NCBI GenBank assembly: GCA_046297935.1
Contig: JBKBHA010000001.1
Span: 779,453-843,452 of the forward strand
Origin: CAYMZZ01 sp046297935
GTDB taxonomy: Bacteria; Bacteroidota; Bacteroidia; Chitinophagales; Chitinophagaceae
DNA length: 64,000 nucleotides
Direction of reading: 5' to 3'
The notes under the pieces are model-generated. The model made no database searches, was not told where the DNA came from, and saw only the letters and a program-made list of their open reading frames with translations. The first letter of the stretch is position 1. Every line of letters starts with the position of its first letter. The position numbers and the translations under genes were made by a program. This document shows positions 34,153 through 42,756 of the stretch, piece by piece.

Positions 34153-34500
34153 ATGAAGAATATTTATTACAATGGGTTAGTTACTTTTCGCTTTTCCATT
34201 ATTATAAAATCCATTGACCACCAAACCTGCCTTTCAGTATCAAAAAAGATTAAAGACTACTTTTCTGCCTGGGCTTTTGGTTGCACCTATCCTAACGAAC
34301 ATAAATCGGCAAAAAAAGGCGATGTATTAACAAGAGAAGTTCAGGCAAGTTTTGAGGATTATCCTGGGACTGTAATCGCTTTTAGGGAAGGACTTCGATG
34401 CATATGCTTTCATTATGACTTATTTACTAAAGACACTTCAGTAAAAATTATTGACCATGGTACTGAACCAAAGGATAGTCATATTAACATTTTGAAATAA
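34153..34500 (+). CDS. Hypothetical passenger protein, 115 aa
   Basis: An AT-rich 115-aa soluble protein with three Cys and many aromatic residues. It opens MKNIYYNGLVTFRFSIIIKS and contains VLTREVQASFEDYPGTVIAF. No family or motif is recognised. It sits between the TIGR02391 and papain-like genes with gaps of about 70 bp on each side, so it may be an independent cassette-like gene. Confidence 0.5.
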   Translation: MKNIYYNGLVTFRFSIIIKSIDHQTCLSVSKKIKDYFSAWAFGCTYPNEHKSAKKGDVLTREVQASFEDYPGTVIAFREGLRCICFHYDLFTKDTSVKIIDHGTEPKDSHINILK

Positions 34501-34568
34501 CTTGACCATACATACTACTAAAATAATTACCTGCTATTTGTATCGTTAGAAAATCTGTAAAAAATTAT

Positions 34569-35378
34569 ATGATGACAAAAAAAGAAAAGAAAATTACTCC
34601 GTTCCCTGAATATATTCTTCGAGACTGGGAAGCGAGTGATGGAGTAAATTTTGCAGTTGCTTTAGCAAGAATTACAGGATGGTTGCTACATGTTGATTGG
34701 TGGTCGCCAACAGACAACAAAGAAGTTGTTGAAAATATGAAATCATTACGGGTATATGTTGGTACTAACTCAAATCATATTTATGATTTAAAGGGCAAGT
34801 ACACTATTGCAACGTTTACCAATAATATTATTATGTCAATAGCAAAAAAACGTGGAGAGGATTATGGTGCTGGTGTAACAAGATATTATAGTGAAGCCAA
34901 ATTATTCACACTACCTTTAAGAGTAAAGCCTGATGAAAGCAGAATAAAAGCAGCCCAGGAAATTATTAACGCACATAAGAGTTTCTTGGAACAAATTCAA
35001 CAACGACTAGAACCTAATGTGCCTGCAGATATTGCCGCCAAGTTTACATTTGGAAAATGCAATCCATTTGCAACTGCTCTACATGATTTGAAAGGCTATA
35101 AACCTGTAGCCATAATTGCCAAAGAATACAATAAACTATTCGCACTCAGTAAAACTGGTTATGCCCATAGTTTTGTATTCGACAATAATGGAAACGCTCT
35201 TGATGTTTGGGGCAATGATACGGTAGAAAATATTACACAGAGATTTGGAATTGTAAAATATGACTTAGATGAAACCGAACATTTTAAAGTTAATCAAAAA
35301 CTAAAAAGTAATTCACCGGATGAATATGCAGAAATTTACGAGGAGGCAATTGCAATTATTAACGAGTATTTTGTTTAG
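34569..35378 (+). CDS. Duplicated papain-like protein, one active and one dead copy
   Basis: A 269-aa protein whose C-terminal domain has Cys164 (GKCNPFATALHDLKGY), His200 (GYAHSFVFDNNG) and Asp212 (ALDVWG), spaced as in small papain-like or deamidase folds found in toxins. Residues 20-75 repeat the same pattern: DGVNFAVALARITGWLL, then RVYVGTNSNHIYDLKG. Here Val26 stands for Cys, Arg61 for His, and Asp73 is kept. So one copy appears catalytically dead. The alignment is my own reading. Its job could be as toxin, protease or deamidase; no immunity gene is obvious beside it. It is convergent with the defence candidate genes. Confidence 0.5.
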   Translation: MMTKKEKKITPFPEYILRDWEASDGVNFAVALARITGWLLHVDWWSPTDNKEVVENMKSLRVYVGTNSNHIYDLKGKYTIATFTNNIIMSIAKKRGEDYGAGVTRYYSEAKLFTLPLRVKPDESRIKAAQEIINAHKSFLEQIQQRLEPNVPADIAAKFTFGKCNPFATALHDLKGYKPVAIIAKEYNKLFALSKTGYAHSFVFDNNGNALDVWGNDTVENITQRFGIVKYDLDETEHFKVNQKLKSNSPDEYAEIYEEAIAIINEYFV

Positions 35379-35478
35379 CATTACAATTGTCATCGGACAT
35401 GTTCACTTTTTTAAGGCAGTAAGATTTGTTCAGGAATGAAAGCAAAAGTGGTTAGTTGATTGCAGCATAACCGGTCTT

Positions 35479-35949
35479 TTATAAGACCAACTTTGCAACC
35501 GGTCTAATCTTGTGCTGAATAACCTGCCTGTATTGAGACGAATTAGGTAAAATATGAAAGCCATTCGACTGCACCCAGTAAAACGGATGCCTGCTTGTTG
35601 CTTTTAAGCTATTGATTGCAGGAGCTTGTTGGTTAAGCCAATCTATTAACCATTGCAATTTTCTAATGACAGTACTAACTTCTCCAGTATTAGCGGAATG
35701 TACTTCTACAAAAAATACCTCTCCTTTGTAAGATAAGCAGTAGTCCCATCTATTAGATTGTGGGTATTGTTGCACTACTGTCGTATCTATATCCAAGCTC
35801 CCTTCACAGTTTCCACTCTCACGAAGTTCAATTTTTGCTCTATCTACTTTTTTTAATGCCTGAAGTCCGACACAATAAGCAGTATTAACTTGTTGTGTAT
35901 TTTCTACAGCCTCTTTAAACTTATTTACCTTCTTATGTTTACTCTTCAT
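35479..35949 (-). CDS. Nuclease-like small protein of the AAA operon
   Basis: A 156-aa protein. The middle reads NRWDYCLSYKGEVFFVEVHSA, giving Asp69 and Glu82-Val-His84, a PD-(D/E)XK-like arrangement with His in the Lys place. After it comes a helix KLQWLIDWLNQQ. I do not recognise a named family. Its start overlaps the end of the ATPase gene by 11 bp, so the two are co-translated and likely act as a complex, with this protein as effector (inference). A GGTCTTTTATAAGACC hairpin at 35471-35486 overlaps its end and may stop transcription from both sides. Confidence 0.6.
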   Translation of the reverse strand: MKSKHKKVNKFKEAVENTQQVNTAYCVGLQALKKVDRAKIELRESGNCEGSLDIDTTVVQQYPQSNRWDYCLSYKGEVFFVEVHSANTGEVSTVIRKLQWLIDWLNQQAPAINSLKATSRHPFYWVQSNGFHILPNSSQYRQVIQHKIRPVAKLVL

Positions 35950-37102
35950 CCACTGAAACTTTTAAGATTATATCGGATGCTTTTGTGCTAAAAGATGAAA
36001 GACCTCCCCATTGAGAAATTGCCTCATCATCACTACCAGCATCTAAACTGGATATGTTTTTAATTGTTACAGTTTCATCAGTATTTCTGTCGAAATAATA
36101 AGTTGAAATCTTTTTTTCCAAAACCGTTTTAAGCATATTTTTTACCGAAGGCGGCAAATTTTTAATATCAAACAATTCGGCTAATGATTTATAATCGGCG
36201 TTATTATCCTTTAAATATTTAAAGGCCCAGGCAAACTCTAATAAAACGGGAGAATGAGTTGATATTATAACCTTATAGCCTCTGCTCATTAAATCTATCA
36301 CTTGTAATATAACAGATTTTATGGCATCAGGATGAAGTCCCATTTCAGGTTCTTCAATAATTACATATTCAATACTGTCCTTTGTACTGGTTTTTGAAGG
36401 AGGGCATAACCAATAAATACTTAAAAGTAAAGGCATAAATTCTTTTTGGCCTGCACTCCAAGCCATGAAAGGAATACTTGAATTTCCAATTTCAAGTTTA
36501 AACTTTTTTTTGCTGCTTGTTTTATCAATAACTATTTTTCCATCATGAAATATGCTATCATTAAAGGAATCTCGCAAAGTCTCTTTTAATCTTTGGGATT
36601 GTGGGAAAACTGCATCGCTCTTACTATTAACCCCACGTTCTAAAAGTTGTCTCAATGTTTCACTAAAATGGCGTAAAACATACGGTACAGAATCTTCATA
36701 GTCTGTAAAAAATCTTGGCCATCCATTTTGTAAGCATATCACTCTTTGAGCTGGCACATAAAATAGCGTCTCTTCTACATCCTTGATGCTCTCTTTTCGT
36801 TTAGGTACCAAATAGTCAAGGCCATAAGACTTTCCATTAAGTGATATTTCTGTTCCAGAAGTCCAAATACCGGACATTCCTTCCCCAAAATATCTATCCA
36901 GGATCACCTTCTCCTCTTTTCCCCAAATAAAGCCATACTGCTCCAATGTCCGCCTAATGTGCTTTTTGTCTAATAAAAGTTTAATGAGCTGCAATAAGAT
37001 ACTCTTACCGCTCGCTTGTGGGCCTACAAATAATGTAAGATCACCAAAAGTAATATCAGCAATTGTTATTGGCCCAAGATTATTGATTTTTAGATTTTGC
37101 AT
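35939..37102 (-). CDS. ABC-type AAA ATPase (AAA_15/AAA_21 group)
   Basis: A 387-aa ATPase of the OLD/RecF-like class seen in many phage-defence systems. Walker A is GPQASGKS near residue 28; the ABC signature is WSAGQKEFMPLLLS; Walker B is YVIIEEPEMGLHP; the H-loop is ISTHSPVLLEFA. It lacks a TOPRIM nuclease domain, so a separate effector is needed, which the overlapping downstream gene may supply. This is like Septu (PtuAB) or PARIS in outline, but the small partner does not look like HNH or DUF4435. The regulator gene is 15 bp upstream, making a three-gene operon. Confidence 0.88.
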   Translation of the reverse strand: MQNLKINNLGPITIADITFGDLTLFVGPQASGKSILLQLIKLLLDKKHIRRTLEQYGFIWGKEEKVILDRYFGEGMSGIWTSGTEISLNGKSYGLDYLVPKRKESIKDVEETLFYVPAQRVICLQNGWPRFFTDYEDSVPYVLRHFSETLRQLLERGVNSKSDAVFPQSQRLKETLRDSFNDSIFHDGKIVIDKTSSKKKFKLEIGNSSIPFMAWSAGQKEFMPLLLSIYWLCPPSKTSTKDSIEYVIIEEPEMGLHPDAIKSVILQVIDLMSRGYKVIISTHSPVLLEFAWAFKYLKDNNADYKSLAELFDIKNLPPSVKNMLKTVLEKKISTYYFDRNTDETVTIKNISSLDAGSDDEAISQWGGLSSFSTKASDIILKVSVDEE

Positions 37103-37117
37103 TATCGTATTAATAAA

Positions 37118-37525
37118 CTACTTCTTTACTGGAGGTTTATATTGTTTTAAATCTTCTATATTTTTGAATTTTTTTAATTTAGAAACAACCGCTTTGTTAT
37201 TCTTAATTTCAAGATTTATTTGATTCGTGAGTTTGTCCGGCTCAAAGCCAACATAATAGGCAAGCCTGTGAACATCTATCATTGAAAATTTAACAGGGTT
37301 TCTTAATTTGTCAGAAAAACGACCATGATTGACTCCCATTTCATCAGCCATTGCTTTGGAAAATAGTGGCTCCAATTCTTTAAGTGCATTAAGGTTACCA
37401 CTATCAATGATTGATTTGATTGAAAGACATTTTGACTTGATGTCTTCTTGTAAATTTTCAAGCGTCTTTACTTTACGCCCTCTCTTTGGTTTTACTGGTA
37501 ATATTTCCTTTGTTCTCTTTGACAT
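37118..37525 (-). CDS. HTH regulator of the AAA operon
   Basis: A 135-aa basic protein. Residues about 45-95 (ELEPLFSKAMADEMGVNHGRFSDKL) have a helix-turn-helix look, and the N-terminus is Lys/Arg-rich with KPKRGRKVK. No named family is recognised. As first gene of the operon, directly facing three copies of a palindromic operator at 37592-37714, it is probably the autorepressor (inference). The frame opens 67 bp from the nearest operator half-site. Confidence 0.6.
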   Translation of the reverse strand: MSKRTKEILPVKPKRGRKVKTLENLQEDIKSKCLSIKSIIDSGNLNALKELEPLFSKAMADEMGVNHGRFSDKLRNPVKFSMIDVHRLAYYVGFEPDKLTNQINLEIKNNKAVVSKLKKFKNIEDLKQYKPPVKK

Positions 37526-37591
37526 TTAAAAATTTCAAGTAATAAATGTGGCAAAAGTGGCTGATAGTCAATTTATTATTTACTTATAGGA

Positions 37592-37714
37592 TAATTATAT
37601 AAACATCACGTATATTATTATTTACATAATGTTTATATAATTAACTATCTTGCTTAATAAAATTTCATGTTTGTATATAGTTACCTGTTACTGTTCGGAA
37701 TAATTATATAAACA
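37592..37714. promoter_or_regulatory. Operator set: TAATTATATAAACAT repeats
   Basis: TAATTATATAAACAT (37592-37606) has a perfect 15-bp inverted partner at 37629-37643, 22 bp apart. A third copy of 14 bp lies at 37701-37714, ending two bases before a plus-strand -7 box. The set would let one dimeric regulator control the minus-strand operon and the divergent transcript together. Confidence 0.7.
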
Positions 37715-37715
37715 A

Positions 37716-37723
37716 TAAATTTG
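37716..37723 (+). promoter_or_regulatory. -7 box for the divergent RNA
   Basis: TAAATTTG matches TAnnTTTG and abuts the third operator copy, so binding there would block it. Transcription would begin near 37730, at the base of a folded region. Confidence 0.5.
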
Positions 37724-37729
37724 CGCTTT

Positions 37730-37930
37730 ACTTAATGTAAAGAGGTAAGCGCTTAACAAGTCTCGGCTTTCGAATCTGACAATTCAATCCAGTGCGAGAG
37801 TAAGTTAAAGCGCCCGACCACCTTTGTCTACAAAGGGGTTGGGCCTTCTTACGCATTTGCACTGGAGTTGCTCGCAAGAGTGATTGGCTTTGTCAGAGCC
37901 AGAAAGTCAAAGGGCGGGAAGGTTCAACCC
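37730..37930 (+). ncRNA. Structured RNA candidate
   Basis: Four nested helices are visible. P1: TCTGACA (37775-37781) with TGTCAGA (37891-37897), extended by CTTTC (37767-37771) with GAAAG (37902-37906). P2: TCCAGTGC (37788-37795) with GCACTGGA (37859-37866). P3: GTAAG (37800-37804) with CTTAC (37848-37852). P4: GCCCGACC plus CCTTTG (37812-37826, one bulged A) with CAAAGG plus GGTTGGGC (37831-37844), loop TCTA. No coding frame fits. I do not recognise the RNA. It could be a free RNA or the leader of the TlpA/SusC mRNA. The rest of the gap to 38209 shows no gene. Confidence 0.65.
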
Positions 37931-38209
37931 CTATGTAGTTGAATGTCTTCACTATCCTTTCCATCGAGGCTTGCAGTCAAAAGCTAAATGCTGCAAGGAT
38001 GATATGGCTCCTACACTTACTTAAACCTCTTGTATCGCTTCTCCACGTAGCGTCATTAATTTCTACACCCATTCCCGAAGCATTGCACTTACATAAAATA
38101 CTGATTGCATCGAAGCCTAAGAACCCGGTTTAGTTCTTTAATACTGGCAAACTTTCAATGTTCCAGTTTACCATAAACTCCATTTACTAATTAATTATAA
38201 TTAACTGCA

Positions 38210-39490
38210 ATGAGATTACTAAGATATTGCTTACTGGTCATACTATGGCCGGTGATGAAAAGTCATGCCCAGGCACCACCTGAAAATATCCGCCCCCTTA
38301 CAATTGGCGACACACTACCAGCTGATTTGATAATTCATAAAGTCACCAATTACCCCGTTTCTTCAATCCGGTTATCCGATTTAAAGGGTAAAATAACGAT
38401 CCTGGACTTTTGGGCCACCTGGTGCATGAGTTGTATTTCGGCGATGCCTCACATGGAAGCATTACAATCGACATACAAAGATGATCTTACCATTCTTCTA
38501 ACCAATGCCACGCTATCTGATAATGATAAAAAAATACAGTCTTTTATCAAAAGGCAAAGCCGGTTTGGGCACCCGGTTCATTTACCCATACTTCATCAAG
38601 ACACCGTTTTAAGTAAATATTTTCCGCATACTATGCTTCCGCACTATGTATGGCTTGGAAAAAACCTTGAGGTTTTAGCCATTACGGATAAGGAAGGCAT
38701 TACGGATGTGAATATCAAAGCCGTCATCGCAGGGCAACCCATACAACTGCAAACAAAGAACGATGCACTTCTATTCGATACCAAAACCCCACTACTGATC
38801 AATAACAATGGTGGAAGTCCGGGTGAATTTGTTTATCGCTCTATTCTTACCAATTATAAACAAGGTTTAGGCGTACTGGCTGGGAAAGAGACTACCACAA
38901 CCGGAGATACGAAAAGGGTGTACTTCATCAATTATTCGCTAAAAGCAATCCTTCAATCTGCCTTTGCAGACGAGTTTGACAGAGGTTTTCGAGGAATCCT
39001 TGTTGAAGAATATCAAAGAGACCAGGCAACTATTACACCGTTAAAAGAAAAATTCTGTTACGAACTAATTGTTCCACCTCTTCCCTATAGGGAGATGAAA
39101 GAATTTATCCGTCAGGATATCTGGCGAAACTTCCGCATTACTGTAAAGGTAGAAAAAAGACCCATAGTCTTTTACGAACTAAGGACAGTGAATACATCAA
39201 AGATTCCTTTTTCCAAAGGAGGTGAAGCAATGTATATCGTAGACAGAAATGAGCAAAACAAGTTGTTCGTTAACCAGTCAACAGATGCCCTCGTTTCTTT
39301 AATAATGGCAATTACAGATCTCCCTGTACTAAATGAATCAATGATAAATAGGAATATGGATATGAAACTCCCTGCTGACATTTATCAATATAACACAGAC
39401 AGGTTGAAAAGATTTCTGTCTGCTTATGGTTTTGCGCTGGTCAGATGTGAGGAAGGCAGGGACGTAGCCATTGTAACAGACAAAAAATAA
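38210..39490 (+). CDS. TlpA-like thioredoxin-fold protein with TIGR03435-like tail
   Basis: A 426-aa exported protein with a signal peptide (LLRYCLLVILWPVMKSHAQA). Residues about 40-180 are a TlpA/redoxin domain with the active site FWATWCMSCISAMPHM; CMSC replaces the usual CxPC, so redox properties may differ. The C-terminal 230 residues resemble TIGR03435 proteins (LPVLNESMINRNMDMKLP, then FLSAYGFALVRCEEGRDVAIVTDK), a combination that is common beside SusC/SusD pairs in Bacteroidota. It acts in the periplasm, probably on thiols of substrates or partners. It is 22 bp upstream of the SusC gene, so they share an operon. Confidence 0.85.
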   Translation: MRLLRYCLLVILWPVMKSHAQAPPENIRPLTIGDTLPADLIIHKVTNYPVSSIRLSDLKGKITILDFWATWCMSCISAMPHMEALQSTYKDDLTILLTNATLSDNDKKIQSFIKRQSRFGHPVHLPILHQDTVLSKYFPHTMLPHYVWLGKNLEVLAITDKEGITDVNIKAVIAGQPIQLQTKNDALLFDTKTPLLINNNGGSPGEFVYRSILTNYKQGLGVLAGKETTTTGDTKRVYFINYSLKAILQSAFADEFDRGFRGILVEEYQRDQATITPLKEKFCYELIVPPLPYREMKEFIRQDIWRNFRITVKVEKRPIVFYELRTVNTSKIPFSKGGEAMYIVDRNEQNKLFVNQSTDALVSLIMAITDLPVLNESMINRNMDMKLPADIYQYNTDRLKRFLSAYGFALVRCEEGRDVAIVTDKK

Positions 39491-39512
39491 TCATTACAAA
39501 AAAACAAGTAAA

Positions 39513-42500
39513 ATGAAACACGCTAAATACTACCTGTTGATTATTTTTCTTTCCTGTTACCTGATGGGATTAGGTAACGGAGGGTTATTTAATAGTAATA
39601 CACTTATTACTGTTAAAGGGAAAATAGTAAATGAAAAAAATGAACCGGTGCAGGCTGTGATAACAGTTAAAGGCACTAAACAAATCACTAATACACACGA
39701 AAAAGGTGAGTTCCTGCTAAACAATGTTGCAGAAAACGCCATTCTCCGCATTAGCGGTGTCTCTATTGAAACAGTGGAGATCGCAGTAGATGGACGAAGT
39801 GATGTTGGAGAAATCCTTGTTAGAACAAAAATCACAGAAGGAGATGAGGTCTTGGTACATACGGGGTACGAGGTAAAAAAGCCCAATGAAATAAATGGTG
39901 CGGTTTCGCTGATCGATGGGAAATTACTGAACCAGCAGGTGGGATCAGGTATTTTAAAGAGATTGGATGGCGTAACTACCGGTGTACTGTTCAACACAGG
40001 AAAGACAAACACTAACCCTCAAAATACGACCAACATTTCAGTAAGGGGATTAAGCACGATTAAAGGCCCTTTAGACCCGCTTATTGTTGTGGATGGATTT
40101 ATCTATGAGGGGAAAATTGAGAACATTAACCCAAATACCATAGAAAGCATCAGTATTTTAAAAGATGCGGCGGCGGCTTCTATATGGGGCGCAAGAGCTG
40201 GCAACGGTGTCATAGTTATTAATACAAAAAAAGGGAAATTCAACAGGAAAACAAGCATTCAACTCCACTCCAATTATATCGTACAAAACAAGCCCGACTT
40301 GTTTTACCTGCCGCAAATGACAAGTTCAGACTATATTGATGTGGAAGCCTTTTTATTTGGTAAAGGGTATTTTAATTCAAGAATAAATACCGGCTACCAG
40401 GCATTAACACCGGCAGTAGAGGTCTTTCTAAGGCGAAGACAAGGGTTTATTTCACAGGCGGATTCCGCTGTCTTAATTGATGAGTTAAAAGGTATTGACA
40501 GCAGGTATGACTATGACAAATATATCTACCGCCAGTCTGTGACACAACAAAATAGTATTAATATAAACGGTGGCAGTCAATCGCATTCTTACCTGCTGTC
40601 ACTGGCCTATGACCGTAATACCGGTACATTAAACGACAGGTACAATAAAGTCAATGTAAACCTTGCCAACAGTTTTAAACTGAACCAACGCCTGCAATTA
40701 AATATGACGGTTTACTATACCAACAGCCAGTCATTATCAGGGAAACAAGGGTTTGGCACATTGAGGCCGGGAGACAGGTATCTCAATTATTTCAGGCTGG
40801 CAGATGAAAACGGAACCCCCTTATCCGTAGCAACTTTATACAGAGATACCTACACAGATACCGCAGGTGCAGGAAAACTACTAGACTGGAAAAACTACCC
40901 GCTTAAAGAATTTGATTTGGTTAAATCGACTACAAAAATCAACGAGCTTTTTGCAACGGCGGGCATTCATTATAAAGTGACAAACCACCTGAACCTTGAT
41001 ATCCGCTACCAATACCAGCAGCAAACAACAGACATGGAGAGTTTGGCTGATAAAGAAAGTTTTGCTGTCCGCAATACCATTAACCTGTTCAGCCAGCTAA
41101 ACCGGTCTACCGGAACGGTAAAATATATTGTACCACCGGGAGGAATCAGAACCAGCAACCGGTCAATAACAGCATCCGGAACTTTACGTGGCCAGTTTAA
41201 TTTTCATAAAAAATGGCGTATCCCTGAACTGTCCGCAATGGTTGGTGCAGAAATAAGGCAAACAAAAGAAAGGGGTGATGGAAACACCTTGTACGGTTAT
41301 ACCGCTGATCCGCTGACATACTCGGATGTTGATCTGGTAAATACTTATCCGACTTTTATTACAGGAAGCTACCAGAGTATCGGGAGTAATGGTACTTTAA
41401 AAAATACCAATTACAGGTTTGCCAGTTTTTATGGCAACTTTTCCTATAGTCTTTATGGCCGTTATTCTTTGTATGGAAGTGCAAGAAAGGAAGGCTCAAA
41501 TATTTTTGGGGTAAGCACCAATGATAAATGGAAACCGCTTTGGTCGCTGGGTGCGGGCTGGAAATTATCAGACGAAAATTTCTTTAACCTAAAACAGGTA
41601 AAAACATTAAAGCTGAGATTTTCCTATGGTTATAGCGGAAACGTTGACCTGACCAGGACAGCCCTGCCTATTGCACGTTATTTTCCGGGAACTTCCCCAA
41701 CAAATTTTCCGTATGGGAGGGTGATATCCCTTAACAATCCAAATTTGCGTTGGGAACAATCCTTCCAAACCAATATGGGTGTTGACTTTGCATGGAAAAA
41801 TAATATCCTGCTTGGTTCGGTTGACTATTACCGTAAAAAAGGCAGTGACCTGTACGGGGAAACGGCTTATGATTACACGACCTGGGGAGCCAATAATGTG
41901 ATAACAAAAAATGTAGCGAATATGTCCGGTAATGGTTGGGAGCTTAACCTCTCCGGTAAGATCATAGACAGGCGAACCAAATGGGCTACCAATCTGCTGT
42001 TTAATTACGCTGAAAGCAGAACGACAAAATATTTATCCGCAGCAGCCGGTTCAATGGCTTCGCTCCTCGGAGGAGGCAACAGCATTATTCCTGTTGTAGG
42101 TAAACCGATGTATGGCATTGTGGCTTACAGGTGGGGAGGATTAGATAACCAGGGCAATCCACAAGGCTATGTAAATGGCGAATTGAGTAGCGATTATTCA
42201 GCTATCGCCAATGAAGGAATTGTAAAAGGGCTGGAAGGCAATATTGTCTATAAAGGTTCGGGGTCACCGTTAATATTCGGGTCGCTTATCAACCAGTTTG
42301 GTTTTTCCCGCTTTACACTGGCGGTGAATATCTCCTACAGGTTTAAATACTTTTTTCGCAAATCTTCTATCAGGTACGATGCACTGATCCACTCTGGTGC
42401 AGGTCATAAAGACTATGCCAACAGGTGGCAAAAAGCGGGGGATGAATTAATAACCACTGTTCCTTCTTTTGTCTATCCCAACCCTTCGTTAAGGGATGAC

Positions 42501-42743
42501 TTTTATTTATTATCAGAAGTAAATATTTTGAAAGGCGACCATATTCGGCTGCAGTATATAAATCTCTCCTACGCTTTACCAAAATTTCTGACAAAAAGCA
42601 TTTTTAGTGACGGGGAAGTATACGCCAATGTTTCAAATGTCGGCATCCTGTGGCGGGCTAATAAGGAAAAACTTGATCCTGATTATCCCTCATCTATCCG
42701 TCCAACAACAGCATGGGCATTAGGTATTAGTTTAACACTTTAA
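39513..42743 (+). CDS. SusC/RagA-family TonB-linked outer-membrane protein
   Basis: A 1076-aa outer-membrane transporter. After the signal segment there is a carboxypeptidase-like regulatory domain (TVKGKIVNEKNEPVQAVITV), then the plug with SVRGLSTIKGPLDPLIVVDG and IESISILKDAAAASIWGARA, which are the SusC family signatures, and a beta-barrel ending in ALGISLTL. It imports large molecules with TonB energy, working with the SusD lipoprotein 13 bp downstream. The substrate cannot be deduced: no glycoside hydrolase is nearby, and TlpA/SusC/SusD sets often handle peptides or cofactors. Confidence 0.96.
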   Translation: MKHAKYYLLIIFLSCYLMGLGNGGLFNSNTLITVKGKIVNEKNEPVQAVITVKGTKQITNTHEKGEFLLNNVAENAILRISGVSIETVEIAVDGRSDVGEILVRTKITEGDEVLVHTGYEVKKPNEINGAVSLIDGKLLNQQVGSGILKRLDGVTTGVLFNTGKTNTNPQNTTNISVRGLSTIKGPLDPLIVVDGFIYEGKIENINPNTIESISILKDAAAASIWGARAGNGVIVINTKKGKFNRKTSIQLHSNYIVQNKPDLFYLPQMTSSDYIDVEAFLFGKGYFNSRINTGYQALTPAVEVFLRRRQGFISQADSAVLIDELKGIDSRYDYDKYIYRQSVTQQNSININGGSQSHSYLLSLAYDRNTGTLNDRYNKVNVNLANSFKLNQRLQLNMTVYYTNSQSLSGKQGFGTLRPGDRYLNYFRLADENGTPLSVATLYRDTYTDTAGAGKLLDWKNYPLKEFDLVKSTTKINELFATAGIHYKVTNHLNLDIRYQYQQQTTDMESLADKESFAVRNTINLFSQLNRSTGTVKYIVPPGGIRTSNRSITASGTLRGQFNFHKKWRIPELSAMVGAEIRQTKERGDGNTLYGYTADPLTYSDVDLVNTYPTFITGSYQSIGSNGTLKNTNYRFASFYGNFSYSLYGRYSLYGSARKEGSNIFGVSTNDKWKPLWSLGAGWKLSDENFFNLKQVKTLKLRFSYGYSGNVDLTRTALPIARYFPGTSPTNFPYGRVISLNNPNLRWEQSFQTNMGVDFAWKNNILLGSVDYYRKKGSDLYGETAYDYTTWGANNVITKNVANMSGNGWELNLSGKIIDRRTKWATNLLFNYAESRTTKYLSAAAGSMASLLGGGNSIIPVVGKPMYGIVAYRWGGLDNQGNPQGYVNGELSSDYSAIANEGIVKGLEGNIVYKGSGSPLIFGSLINQFGFSRFTLAVNISYRFKYFFRKSSIRYDALIHSGAGHKDYANRWQKAGDELITTVPSFVYPNPSLRDDFYLLSEVNILKGDHIRLQYINLSYALPKFLTKSIFSDGEVYANVSNVGILWRANKEKLDPDYPSSIRPTTAWALGISLTL

Positions 42744-42756
42744 TCAAAAAAATATC

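Noticed and set aside
37788..37935. Group II intron or retron RNA
   Set aside because: GTGCGAGA resembles a group II intron 5' end, but no reverse transcriptase or domain V is visible, and the helices do not fit a retron layout.
37939..38133. Plus-strand 64-codon frame before the TlpA-like gene
   Set aside because: No coding character and located directly downstream of the RNA candidate.
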